Shown: in pieces, positions 26,933-36,152 of the stretch | Layout of the letters: the number at the start of each line of letters is the position of its first letter | Position numbering within the stretch: position 1 is the stretch's first letter | Assembly (NCBI RefSeq): GCF_001705235.1 | Contig: NZ_MCGV01000001.1 | Span: 2,356,001-2,420,000 of the forward strand | DNA from: Clostridium pasteurianum | Lineage (GTDB): Bacteria > Bacillota > Clostridia > Clostridiales > Clostridiaceae | Direction of reading: 5' to 3' | Length of the DNA: 64,000 nt | The notes under the pieces: model-generated | What the model was told of the DNA's origin: nothing | Seen by the model: only the letters and a program-made list of their open reading frames with translations | Database searches by the model: none | Position numbers and translations under genes: made by a program

Positions 26933-28030
26933 ATTATAGAGATAATCAAAAGCACACCTAAAACTGATGGATATAGAATGCCGGCGGAATACGAACCTCA
27001 TGAGGGCTGCTTTATGTTATGGCCACAGCGCACAGATAATTGGAGATGTGGAGCAAAGTATGCGCAGAAAGCCTTTGTAGAGGTGGCAGCGGCTATAGCA
27101 AGATTTGAAAAAGTTACGGTTTGTGTAAATACGGATCAATATGAAAATGCGGTTAGTATGCTGCCAGAGGAAGTTAGAGTAGTAGAAATGTCAAGTAATG
27201 ACTCATGGATGAGAGACTGTGGTCCTACTTTTGTCATAAATGATAGGGGAGGCATAAGGGGGATTAATTGGCAGTTTAATGCATGGGGAGGATTGGTAGA
27301 TGGTTTATATTTTCCTTGGGATAAAGATAATTTGGTAGCCTCAAAAGTGTGCAGACTTGAAAGGATAGATAGTTATAAGTTAGAAAAATTTGTTCTAGAG
27401 GGTGGAGCTATTCATGTAGACGGGGAAGGGACTGCATTGGTAGTAGAAGAGTGTCTTTTAAGTAAAGGGCGAAATTCAGATATGACTAAAATAGAGATTG
27501 AAGAAAAATTAAAGGAATATCTAAATGTGCAGAAGGTTATATGGCTCCCTAGAGGTATATATTTAGATGAGACCAATGAACATGTTGATAATGTATGTGC
27601 TTTTGTTAGACCAGGAGTAGTGGTACTTGCATGGACTGATGATGAGAATGATCCACAATATGCTTTATCAAAGGCCTGCTATAAGGTATTGAGCAGTGAA
27701 GTAGATGCAAGAGGAAGACAGATTGAAATACATAAAATGTATTTGCCTAAGCCGATATACATTACTAGAGAAGAGGCAGAAGGAGTAGATAGCTTAACTA
27801 CAACAATTGAAAGAACTGAGGGAAATAGACTTGCAGCCTCTTATGTTAATTTTTATATTGCAAATGATGGAATTGTAATGCCTATTTTTGGTGATAAAAA
27901 TGATGAAAAAGCAATAAGTTTACTGGATAAGCTATTTCCTGATAGAGAAATTGTTCCAATATATGCAAGGGAAATATTGCTTGGTGGGGGAAACATACAT
28001 TGTATTACTCAGCAGCAGCCTAAAAGATAA
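26933..28030 (+). CDS. aguA: Agmatine deiminase AguA (apparent non-ATG start)
   Basis: Hydrolyses agmatine to N-carbamoylputrescine and ammonia. Catalytic elements are SSNDSWMRDCGPTF, ETNEHVDN and the C-terminal nucleophile Cys in LGGGNIHCIT. The first ATG (26978) has no RBS and would remove the family N-terminus. The frame is open upstream and reads KSTPKTDGYRMPAEYEPH, matching the normal family start, and a perfect AGGAGG (26922-26927) precedes codons ATT 26933 and ATA 26936. I therefore infer initiation at ATT or ATA, giving about 365 residues. It leads the operon with aguB. Confidence 0.9.
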   Translation: MIEIIKSTPKTDGYRMPAEYEPHEGCFMLWPQRTDNWRCGAKYAQKAFVEVAAAIARFEKVTVCVNTDQYENAVSMLPEEVRVVEMSSNDSWMRDCGPTFVINDRGGIRGINWQFNAWGGLVDGLYFPWDKDNLVASKVCRLERIDSYKLEKFVLEGGAIHVDGEGTALVVEECLLSKGRNSDMTKIEIEEKLKEYLNVQKVIWLPRGIYLDETNEHVDNVCAFVRPGVVVLAWTDDENDPQYALSKACYKVLSSEVDARGRQIEIHKMYLPKPIYITREEAEGVDSLTTTIERTEGNRLAASYVNFYIANDGIVMPIFGDKNDEKAISLLDKLFPDREIVPIYAREILLGGGNIHCITQQQPKR

Positions 28031-28054
28031 AGTATAAATATTTGGAGGTGTAAA

Positions 28055-28915
28055 ATGAGATTAGTAAAGGTAGCAGCTACTCAAATGGCTGCATCGTGGG
28101 ATTTGGAGGAGAATTTAAAAAAAGCTGAAGGTTTGGTAAGAGAGGCAGCAGCATGTGGAGCCAATATAGTGCTTCTTCAAGAATTATTTGAAACTCCTTA
28201 TTTTTGCCAGCAGGAGAGGTACGAATATCTTAAATTAGCAACAAAACTTGAAGACAATAAAGCTGTTAAGCTATTTAAAAAAGTTGCAAAAGAATTAAAG
28301 ATAGTATTACCAATAAGTTTTTTTGAAAGAGCAGGAAATGTAACTTTTAATACTGTAGCTATTATAGATGCAGATGGAACAATCCTTGGAAAATACAGAA
28401 AAACTCATATACCAGATGGACATTCCTACGAGGAAAAGTTTTATTTTTCACCTGGGGATACGGGATTTAAGGTTTGGGATACAGCTTATGGAAAGATAGG
28501 GGTAGGTATTTGCTGGGATCAATGGTTCTCAGAATCCGCTAGGTGTATGGCATTAATGGGTGCTGAAATATTATTTTATCCTACAGCTATAGGATCTGAA
28601 CCAGTACTTAAGTATGACAGTCAGCCGCACTGGCAAAGGGTAATGCAGGGACATGCAGCCTGTAATATAATGCCACTAGTAGCATCTAATAGAATTGGTA
28701 CAGAGGTAGATGATACATCTATGACATTTTATGGATCTTCATTTATAGCTGATCCTACTGGTGAAATAGTAGCTCAAGCTGATAGAGAAAGTGAAGGTGT
28801 ATTAGTGGCTGAGTTTGATTTAGATGCTATTCGTGAAAAAAGGTGGGGATGGGGAATTTTTAGAGACAGGCGACCAGAAATGTATGGGGCGATTATGAAA
28901 CTAGATGCTCTGTAG
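28055..28915 (+). CDS. aguB: N-carbamoylputrescine amidase AguB
   Basis: A 286-residue nitrilase-family amidohydrolase that completes the agmatine to putrescine route, releasing CO2 and ammonia. The Glu-Lys-Cys triad is visible: Glu43 in LLQELFE, Lys in YRKTHIPDG and Cys in GVGICWDQWF. It follows aguA by 24 bases with RBS GGAGG. It converges with the LuxR gene only 15 bases away, with no terminator seen. Confidence 0.95.
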   Translation: MRLVKVAATQMAASWDLEENLKKAEGLVREAAACGANIVLLQELFETPYFCQQERYEYLKLATKLEDNKAVKLFKKVAKELKIVLPISFFERAGNVTFNTVAIIDADGTILGKYRKTHIPDGHSYEEKFYFSPGDTGFKVWDTAYGKIGVGICWDQWFSESARCMALMGAEILFYPTAIGSEPVLKYDSQPHWQRVMQGHAACNIMPLVASNRIGTEVDDTSMTFYGSSFIADPTGEIVAQADRESEGVLVAEFDLDAIREKRWGWGIFRDRRPEMYGAIMKLDAL

Positions 28916-28930
28916 TATAACGAAATTCAC

Positions 28931-31513
28931 TTATTTCAGCCCTACTTTCTTTGCCTTTTCTACCGCCTGTACTCTATTTGAAACTTGAAGTTTAGAATAA
29001 ATATTAAGGATATGGGTTTTTACAGTTGCAAGGGATATATTTAAAATTTCCCCTATTTCCTTATTGGAATGACCCTCACAAAGTACACTTAAAACTTCTT
29101 TTTCCCTTTCACTTAAAAGCTCATCCTTCTTGGTTTCATTTGGCTCTTCTATATCAATTATTTTTTGAATAAATTCTTTTTCCTTACTTGTAAGCTCAAT
29201 ATTTTTATCATTTTTAAGTTTTTTAATAAGATTAAGCAGTGGTTTACCTTCAATTACATACACTCTTAAATATTCATTTTTTATGCTGTAATGAAGTGAT
29301 TCTCTAAGCAAATTATATATTTCTCTTTTTTTAAGCTCAAAATCCTCTTTAAGAAGCATTATTTTTACTATAATTCCATCTATAAGATTGGTTATTATAG
29401 AGTATTTTCTACAGAATTCTAAAACTTCATCTAGGGTTTTTATAGCTTCATGTTTTTCTGAAAGTAAGTATAGTACTCTTGAGTAAACTATTTTATCTTC
29501 TGGTCTTATATATTTTCCATAATTTTTTTCTTTTTCAAACATACTTTTAAATTGATGCAAATCTTCCTTTTGATAAAATTTCATTGGAAGCATGTATCTA
29601 AATTCAGCTGTACAAATTTGAAGAGGTATAAAGGAATCTACATATATTTTTGAAAGTCCGTCTACAATCTTTTTTCCTTCTTCAAATTCGTGTTTTATAA
29701 ATCTAAGCTCCATTTCATTATAAATAATTCCTGGCTTTGTAAATGCGTGTTTTTGACCTATTTTTTCGGCTGCTAACTTTAAACATTTTTCTGATTTGGC
29801 TATCTCATATCTTTTCATATATATTCCCGCAACCCCAAGATAATAGAGGCTTTTATATGCACCATTAAAACCACTTTTATCAGTTAGAATTTTAATATCT
29901 TTATATTTATCCATAACTTTAGAGTATTCGCCCATATCCTCAAGTATAATTGCTATTTGGCATTTGGCAAAAACACTTAAGAAAAACATATTATGCTTTT
30001 TAGCAATTTTATCAGCTTCTACTGCATATTTTATTACCTTTTCATACTCATTTTTACTCAAAAATATAGGTTGCATATTAAGATATATAACTGCCTTGGT
30101 AATTTCACTTAACTTAAGCTTTTCCACCAATTTTAAATCCTCTTCTTTAACTCCACTGCAATAATTGTAAACATATATTTTAGACATATTAGCAAGAGAC
30201 TTGGCTTCCCTCGAACCATTCTTCTCAATATAATTTATTATGTCTTTACACTCATCTACTTGAAGATTTGAAAAATGATAAAAAATTCGCTGTACAATAA
30301 GTTCATTACTAGTTATTAAGTTTTCAAGCGGTAGCTCTTTCATATGTATCCATGATTTTGGATCTGAAATATTTTTTTCTATAAGAGGTATGGCCTTTTC
30401 ATAAGCTTTTATAGAAAAAAGATGTCGTATACTTTCATTTACATCTCCATTTTCCTTTAAAAAATTATATGCTCTTAGGTGAAGCACCTTTTTTTCTTCC
30501 TCAGCCAATTTGTTAAAGCTTATATTCAAAAATTCATTGAAAAGATGATGGTACCTAAATACATTTTCCTCTTCATTAAGAGTTATTATAAACAAATTTT
30601 TATCAACCAAAGAATTTATTATATCTGTTGAATCAGTTATTTCTAACACATAGTCTGTTAAATCCGAATTAAAATACTTAAGTATAGAGGTTTTTATAAG
30701 AAACTTACTTTCACGTGAATTAAGTCCTTTTAATATTTCTTCTGTTAAATATTCAATGACATACTTATTTAAAACATTAATTTTTTCAATATGTCCTTTA
30801 TTTTTTAATGCTAAAGCTGTAAATTGAAGTCCACCTATCCAGCCTTCAGAAATATTAAAAATTTTATTCATGTCTTCTTCAGATATATCAAGCTTCAGCG
30901 TATTATGCATAAAATCTGAGCATTCCGCTTTTGAAAATCTAAGTTCAGTTTCATTAATTTCTAAAAGTTCATCTCTAACTCTAAGTTCGCCTAAATAGAT
31001 TGGGAATTCTTCACGTGTTAAAAATGCATAGTGAACATTTTGTGGTGAATATTTTATAAGATACTTTACTGTTAAGTTTAAGTTTTTATCTTTAATGTGA
31101 TGATAATCATCAAATACTATCAAAATATCTTCTTCAATACACAGTTTATTTATCATGTAAGATATTATTTCTAGGATTTCCTCACTGTTTGCCATTCCGT
31201 TTAGGTTATTAATAAGTTTTTCACTTTTTCCTGGTAAGTAATCTGAAATTGCTTCTATAAAATAATACCAGAATGAATAAATTTCATTATTCTCTGAGTC
31301 TAAATTTATCCACTTTACATGTTTAAGTTTTTTATCCTTTATAAAGGAAGAGAGCAGTGTCGATTTTCCGCTGCCTGCTGCTCCCTTAACTATTGTTATC
31401 TTATAATCAAATATATTCTTTAGCTCATTTATAATTCCTTCTCTTTTGATATAATTCTTTCTTGGAATTGGTGCTATAAGCTTTGTTCTTATCAAATTAA
31501 ATTCATTTTTCAT
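28931..31513 (-). CDS. LuxR-family MalT-like ATP-dependent regulator
   Basis: An 860-residue signal-transduction NTPase of the MalT/LAL type. The P-loop KGAAGSGKST is at residues about 43-52, Walker B is DILIVFDDYHH, the central part is made of TPR-like helices, and the C-terminus is a LuxR HTH (LSEREKEVLSVLCEGHSNKE to VKTHILNIYSKL). It normally activates transcription after ligand binding. It lies 59 bases downstream of the ABC-2 genes with its own promoter; the target is unknown. Confidence 0.9.
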   Translation of the reverse strand: MKNEFNLIRTKLIAPIPRKNYIKREGIINELKNIFDYKITIVKGAAGSGKSTLLSSFIKDKKLKHVKWINLDSENNEIYSFWYYFIEAISDYLPGKSEKLINNLNGMANSEEILEIISYMINKLCIEEDILIVFDDYHHIKDKNLNLTVKYLIKYSPQNVHYAFLTREEFPIYLGELRVRDELLEINETELRFSKAECSDFMHNTLKLDISEEDMNKIFNISEGWIGGLQFTALALKNKGHIEKINVLNKYVIEYLTEEILKGLNSRESKFLIKTSILKYFNSDLTDYVLEITDSTDIINSLVDKNLFIITLNEEENVFRYHHLFNEFLNISFNKLAEEEKKVLHLRAYNFLKENGDVNESIRHLFSIKAYEKAIPLIEKNISDPKSWIHMKELPLENLITSNELIVQRIFYHFSNLQVDECKDIINYIEKNGSREAKSLANMSKIYVYNYCSGVKEEDLKLVEKLKLSEITKAVIYLNMQPIFLSKNEYEKVIKYAVEADKIAKKHNMFFLSVFAKCQIAIILEDMGEYSKVMDKYKDIKILTDKSGFNGAYKSLYYLGVAGIYMKRYEIAKSEKCLKLAAEKIGQKHAFTKPGIIYNEMELRFIKHEFEEGKKIVDGLSKIYVDSFIPLQICTAEFRYMLPMKFYQKEDLHQFKSMFEKEKNYGKYIRPEDKIVYSRVLYLLSEKHEAIKTLDEVLEFCRKYSIITNLIDGIIVKIMLLKEDFELKKREIYNLLRESLHYSIKNEYLRVYVIEGKPLLNLIKKLKNDKNIELTSKEKEFIQKIIDIEEPNETKKDELLSEREKEVLSVLCEGHSNKEIGEILNISLATVKTHILNIYSKLQVSNRVQAVEKAKKVGLK

Positions 31514-31544
31514 ACAATCACCCTACATAGCTTTATAACTTAAT

Positions 31545-31572
31545 TCTATACCAACAAGCTATGATATATCAA
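31545..31572 (-). promoter_or_regulatory. Candidate promoter of the LuxR gene
   Basis: TTGATA (31572-31567), a 16-base spacer and TATAGA (31550-31545) on the minus strand. Confidence 0.5.
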
Positions 31573-32562
31573 TCAGTATTTTCCAGTTTTCAAATTTCTT
31601 TTTGTAATAAAAACTCCAAGCGTAAATAGTACTAAAGTTAAAGCTAAAATATAAGTTAGATGTCCAGAATAATTTGATAAACTATTACCATTTTCAATTC
31701 CTTGAACTAAAGTCAAATATCCTTTAAAGGGAATTGTTTTAACTATTGAATCTAAAATCTTATTGTCATCTGTAAAGGAATAAAAGCTTCCTGCTAAAAT
31801 TGATGTTATCATAACTATTGAATTTCCAAGCATCGCCGCATTGTCTACGTCATCTACACAAGAAGTGATTAAAAGTGCAAAAGCTGTACCAAATAACAAA
31901 AGTAATGCTAAAAGTCCTGCAAAGGTAATATAGCTAAAGCCAATATTCACATTAAGTATAGCATTAACTGCTATTACAGCAACATAAGTTGGTATAAAAG
32001 CTACTGTAAAAACAAAGACCCCCTGTGCAATTAGATACTTACTTCCGCTAACTGGTGATATTAATATTCTCCTAAAAGTGCCAAAGTCCCTATCCTCTGG
32101 GTAAAAGAGCATAAAATTAATTTGCATCATTAAAACTATCATTATTAAAAAGCCTATTATACTAGTTCCAACGCCTCTTTTATTTTGCGCATCTGAAGTC
32201 TTAACAGCTGAATTTGAATTTTTTAAAAAGTATTCAATTTGATTTTTTAATTTATCACTTTTAATTGTGGTTATTTTAAAATTACCTTTTCCATTATCCT
32301 TAATTACGGCATCATACTTATTAAGTACAAGGTCTGACATACTAGGCTCTTCCTTCACCACATTGAACTTAATATATTTATTACTCATATTTAATTTATG
32401 ATTATTTGAAACTATTGCTATATTTGCCTTAGTCTCCATTTTTGAATTAAAGTAAACTCCCCCTATTATCATAAGTGGAATAAATATAATTACATTTATA
32501 ATTAATATTTTTTTAGCCATTAACCTATAAAAATTATTTTTAAATATATTAAATACATTCAT
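31573..32562 (-). CDS. ABC-2 type permease
   Basis: A 329-residue ABC exporter membrane subunit. One N-terminal membrane segment, an extracytoplasmic region of about 120 residues, then five segments with EDRDFGTFRRILISPVSGSK, the conserved cytoplasmic loop of ABC-2 permeases. It starts immediately after the stop of the preceding permease gene. The cargo, perhaps a drug or peptide, is unknown. Confidence 0.87.
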   Translation of the reverse strand: MNVFNIFKNNFYRLMAKKILIINVIIFIPLMIIGGVYFNSKMETKANIAIVSNNHKLNMSNKYIKFNVVKEEPSMSDLVLNKYDAVIKDNGKGNFKITTIKSDKLKNQIEYFLKNSNSAVKTSDAQNKRGVGTSIIGFLIMIVLMMQINFMLFYPEDRDFGTFRRILISPVSGSKYLIAQGVFVFTVAFIPTYVAVIAVNAILNVNIGFSYITFAGLLALLLLFGTAFALLITSCVDDVDNAAMLGNSIVMITSILAGSFYSFTDDNKILDSIVKTIPFKGYLTLVQGIENGNSLSNYSGHLTYILALTLVLFTLGVFITKRNLKTGKY

Positions 32563-33303
32563 TTAAATATACGCCTCCGGTTTAAAAATTGCTTTACACA
32601 AAAGTACTAATATTATTGAACCTACTATTAATGTTGCCATTGTTGGTATAAACATAGAAAAATCTTTATCATAAATTATTTTTAAGATGCAGTCATTTAT
32701 CCATTTTAGTGGAGAGATATAAGACAATTTTTGAACTGCACTGCCAAGGCTATCTATAGGAAAAAACATTCCTCCAAAGATTCCAAGCACTGTAAGCACT
32801 GGTGAAACAATTTTATTTGTAGCTTCCTCACTTTTAAAAATACAACACATAAAGGCTCCAAAGCAGCACATAAAAAGTATAAAAAGCAGCATTAATATTA
32901 AGACATATATAAAATTTTCTCCTCCAAGATTTATATTAAAAACTTTATCTTCTACTATCATCAAAATTGTATAACATATTCCTGCAAATGCAGAACAGGA
33001 TAATATTTTAGATAAAAATATACTTGAAGTATGTGTTGGGGAATAAATAAGTCTAACATTTCCTGGCTTAATTTTCTTTTCCATAAAGGTATTAGATTCT
33101 GTAAGTGCTATATTAAATACGAAAAAAATTGTCATAGTAACTCCATAATAATCATAAGAAGTAACTTTAGTTCCATAACTTCCTTTGGTTATAAATCCCA
33201 TTATTAAAATAATAATTGCCGGAAATACTGTATTACAAAGAAAAAGTGTTGGATTTTTTGCAGTATTTATAAAGTCCATTTTAAACATTTTAAATAAATT
33301 CAC
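32563..33303 (-). CDS. ABC-2 type permease
   Basis: A 246-residue six-segment ABC-2 permease with a short external part, pairing with the 329-residue permease. Starts at GTG 33303 after AGGAGG. The loop MEKKIKPGNVRLIYSPTHTS is the equivalent conserved region. Confidence 0.87.
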   Translation of the reverse strand: MNLFKMFKMDFINTAKNPTLFLCNTVFPAIIILIMGFITKGSYGTKVTSYDYYGVTMTIFFVFNIALTESNTFMEKKIKPGNVRLIYSPTHTSSIFLSKILSCSAFAGICYTILMIVEDKVFNINLGGENFIYVLILMLLFILFMCCFGAFMCCIFKSEEATNKIVSPVLTVLGIFGGMFFPIDSLGSAVQKLSYISPLKWINDCILKIIYDKDFSMFIPTMATLIVGSIILVLLCKAIFKPEAYI

Positions 33304-33315
33304 TTGTATTACCTC

Positions 33316-34254
33316 CTAGTCCCTAAGGCTTCTTCCTGTAAGATTTAAAAACACTCTTTCAAGTGAAGCTGTATTGGTTGTTATATTATTTATTTTGCAG
33401 TGCTTATTCATCATGACCATAATTAACTTATCCAAGTTTTCAACTGTATTTAGGCATACTATTTCCACTCTGTTTTTTAAAATATTTACTTTCTTAACTC
33501 CTTCAACCTCAAAGAAATCATCATCTCTTAATTTTGCTACATTATCAGCTTCTATGGTATACACTTTTTCATCCTGAATATTTTCCTTAAGCTTTTCTTT
33601 TGTCCCTTCAGCAATAATAGTTCCGTGATCCATTATGATTATCCTGTCTGATATTTCTTCTACTTCTTCCATGTAGTGGGTTGTGTATATTATTGTTGCT
33701 CCTTTTTTTTGAAGCTTCTTTATGGAATCCAAAATATGATTTCTCGATTGAGGATCTATTCCAACAGTAGGCTCATCCATTATTATGAGCTTTGGATTAT
33801 GTGCTATAGCACAGGCTATATTAAGTCTTCTTTTCATACCACCTGAAAAAGTTTTTGGCTTGTCATTTTTTCTATCATATAAACCTACAAATTCAAGTGC
33901 TTCCTTGACTTTTTCTTTTAAATTTTCCCCTTTAAGACCGTATAAGCTTGCAAAGAATTTAACGTTTCTTTCTGCCGAGATGTCTTCATATATTGCTAAA
34001 TCCTGTGGAACTATTCCTATATTTTTTTTTACATAAAGTGTGTTCTCCTTAATATTTTGTCCATCGAATTTAATTTCTCCGCCGTCTGATTTTAAAGCTG
34101 TAGACAGTATATTTATGGTTGTGCTTTTTCCGGCACCATTAGGACCTAAAAATCCAAGTACTTCTCCTGCTATTACATTAAAGCTGATTCCATTTACTGC
34201 TTTTTTGTTCCTATATCCTTTTTCTAAGTTTTTAACTTCTATTATATTTTCCAA
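33316..34254 (-). CDS. ABC-2 exporter ATPase
   Basis: A 312-residue ATPase of the DrrA/CcmA type with Walker A GPNGAGKST, signature FSGGMKRR, Walker B LIIMDEPTVGIDP and TTHYMEE, plus a C-terminal DrrA-like extension. The start is TTG 34254, 8 bases after AGGGAG; the longer in-frame ATG at 34323 lacks an RBS and would run through the promoter. First gene of the exporter operon. Confidence 0.92.
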   Translation of the reverse strand: MENIIEVKNLEKGYRNKKAVNGISFNVIAGEVLGFLGPNGAGKSTTINILSTALKSDGGEIKFDGQNIKENTLYVKKNIGIVPQDLAIYEDISAERNVKFFASLYGLKGENLKEKVKEALEFVGLYDRKNDKPKTFSGGMKRRLNIACAIAHNPKLIIMDEPTVGIDPQSRNHILDSIKKLQKKGATIIYTTHYMEEVEEISDRIIIMDHGTIIAEGTKEKLKENIQDEKVYTIEADNVAKLRDDDFFEVEGVKKVNILKNRVEIVCLNTVENLDKLIMVMMNKHCKINNITTNTASLERVFLNLTGRSLRD

Positions 34255-34312
34255 GTTTATTTCTCCCTTCAATGTTTCCTTGATGCTATAGTAACAAAAA
34301 TGGAAAAAAAAC

Positions 34313-34347
34313 AAATCAACCAAAAGGATGATTATAAAGGTTGATTT
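34313..34347. promoter_or_regulatory. Operator around the -10 of the ABC-2 operon
   Basis: AAATCAACC and GGTTGATTT form a perfect 9-base inverted repeat with a 17-base spacer. A TATAAT for the minus strand lies in the spacer, so a bound dimer would cover the -10. The cognate regulator could be the nearby TetR or another protein. Confidence 0.55.
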
Positions 34348-34434
34348 TTAAAAAAGAAAAAAGTACAGCATAAGCCATACTTTTTTAGAGTATTAAAGTA
34401 TACTATGCGTAAACATATGTTTAAAAACCAACTA

Positions 34435-34463
34435 TTGACTTTGAAATTTTTTCCTCGTATAAT
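34435..34463 (+). promoter_or_regulatory. Promoter of reductase-tetR-MFS operon
   Basis: TTGACT (34435-34440), a 17-base spacer and a perfect TATAAT (34458-34463). Confidence 0.85.
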
Positions 34464-34482
34464 TAAACCAACAGTCGGTTTA
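34464..34482. promoter_or_regulatory. Candidate TetR operator
   Basis: TAAACC-N7-GGTTTA is a perfect 6-base inverted repeat immediately after the -10, over the expected start of transcription. The tetR gene in the same operon is the likely regulator. Confidence 0.6.
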
Positions 34483-34500
34483 TAAATGGGAGGAAAAAAT

Positions 34501-35427
34501 ATGAAAATATTAATATTAGGAACAGGTGTCATTGGCACACTTTATGGGCATGCACTTTCACATCATCATGAAGTTACTCACTTTGTCAGGAAAAACAAAC
34601 TTAAACTTATGAATGGCAAAACTATATCTTACGACATTATAGACGAGCGTAAGGATAAAAAACACATGAACACAACAGGTGAATATACATATAAATGTGC
34701 AGCAGAAATAACTGAAGACTACGATTTGATTATGATTCCAGTGAATACATATGAGTTGAATGATGCACTTAAAACTCTGGCATATAAAGCACCTAATGCT
34801 AAGTATTTAATTTTTACTTTAAATTGGAAAGGAACTTACGAAATAGATAAATATTTAAAGAAGGATCAATATATTATGGGGTACGCTGGTGGTGGCGGAA
34901 CCTTTAAAGGGGATTTGCTATGGGGGAATATAGGTAATGATATATCCCTTGGCACTGTATATGATGTTCAAAAAACATTGTTAGATGTGACAGTAAAAAC
35001 TTTTAAAATCTGCGGCATTGAGCCTGAAATCCCATCCAATATACTTCATTGGTTATGGGTACATAACGTTGGTGCAAGCCCATTTGGAGTTGGACTTTCA
35101 AAATATAGTAGTTTAAATGAAATGTTAAAAGATAAAAAACTAGTAAAAACATGCTTTGAAGCTATGCGTGAAGGTTACAAAATTTGTGAAAGGAGAGGTG
35201 TTAAATTAAAAGAATTTCCAGAAGTAAAAATGATGTCTATACCATTTTTTATACTTTATCCGATGTTTAAACGCAACTTTGAAAAGAACCCAATAATGCA
35301 GCGCTATACGGCGCATGCTTTTAAAGCAATTGATGAAATGAAATATAATTTTAGAGAGATACTTAGCTCAGGAATGGAGTTAAATATGAATATCCCGAGC
35401 ATGGAAAAGCTTAGTAAGTTACTTTAA
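34501..35427 (+). CDS. Ketopantoate reductase-like (ApbA/PanE family) oxidoreductase
   Basis: A 308-residue protein with an N-terminal dinucleotide-binding motif (ILGTGVIGTLYG) and the ApbA/PanE layout. ATG 34501 is 7 bases after GGGAGG; ATG 34486 precedes the RBS. The operon with a TetR regulator and a drug-type exporter makes a true role in pantothenate synthesis unlikely; it more probably reduces a small keto or aldehyde compound. That is inference. Confidence 0.8.
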   Translation: MKILILGTGVIGTLYGHALSHHHEVTHFVRKNKLKLMNGKTISYDIIDERKDKKHMNTTGEYTYKCAAEITEDYDLIMIPVNTYELNDALKTLAYKAPNAKYLIFTLNWKGTYEIDKYLKKDQYIMGYAGGGGTFKGDLLWGNIGNDISLGTVYDVQKTLLDVTVKTFKICGIEPEIPSNILHWLWVHNVGASPFGVGLSKYSSLNEMLKDKKLVKTCFEAMREGYKICERRGVKLKEFPEVKMMSIPFFILYPMFKRNFEKNPIMQRYTAHAFKAIDEMKYNFREILSSGMELNMNIPSMEKLSKLL

Positions 35428-35495
35428 TAATTGACGTTATACTTAATCTTTAATACAATTTAAGACAGATGGTTTGTGCAATGGAGGGTAAGTAT

Positions 35496-36116
35496 ATGTC
35501 AAGAACAAATATAAACTTTGATAATAAAAGAAATGAACTAGCAAATAGGCTGTGGGATATATTTATTGCGAAAGGGTATGAAAATACTACACTTTCACTT
35601 ATAATTAAGGAATTAGACATTTCTAAAGGTGCTTTTTATCATTATTTTTCTTCAAAAGAAGAATGTGCAGATGCAGCAATAGAAAATCGAGTTTCTTTTT
35701 GGATTAATGGAGTCTCAAGTGCAGTATCAGGAAAGCTAAATGCTATAGATAGATTAAAACAAATATTTTTGAAATGTATAAAAATAAATACAGGTAGCCA
35801 GCAAGATGAAAAGATTAATGATCCATCAAATAAAATATTTCATCAAAAATTAATGGTTGCACTTATTAAAGGATTTTCACCTATCTATGCAGATATAATT
35901 TCACAGGGTAATAATGAGGGCTTTTTTAAGGTTAGATATCCGTTAGAGACAGCAGAAATTATGCTTACCATTTCAAATTTTTATATGGATGAAGATTTAT
36001 TTAAATGGAAACCTGAAGCGATGTCTATAAAATTTGCTGCTTTTAAAGAAGTTCTCACAAATATTTTAGAGACAGATGAAAAAACGTTAAATTTTATGGA
36101 TGAATTAGTGGTTTAG
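35496..36116 (+). CDS. TetR-family transcriptional regulator
   Basis: A 206-residue regulator. The N-terminal HTH is ENTTLSLIIKELDISKGAFY, followed by HYFSSKEECADA, then a ligand-binding helical domain. ATG 35496 is 7 bases after GGAGGG; ATG 35469 lacks an RBS. Probably represses its own operon through 34464-34482. Confidence 0.92.
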   Translation: MSRTNINFDNKRNELANRLWDIFIAKGYENTTLSLIIKELDISKGAFYHYFSSKEECADAAIENRVSFWINGVSSAVSGKLNAIDRLKQIFLKCIKINTGSQQDEKINDPSNKIFHQKLMVALIKGFSPIYADIISQGNNEGFFKVRYPLETAEIMLTISNFYMDEDLFKWKPEAMSIKFAAFKEVLTNILETDEKTLNFMDELVV

Positions 36117-36152
36117 GGAAGACATTTAATAATAGAGATAAGGTGGTAATGT

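Noticed and set aside
34255-34323. ATG 34323 as start of the ABC-2 ATPase
   Set aside because: The extension is hydrophobic, unlike ABC ATPases, lacks an RBS and covers the probable promoter; TTG 34254 has a good RBS.
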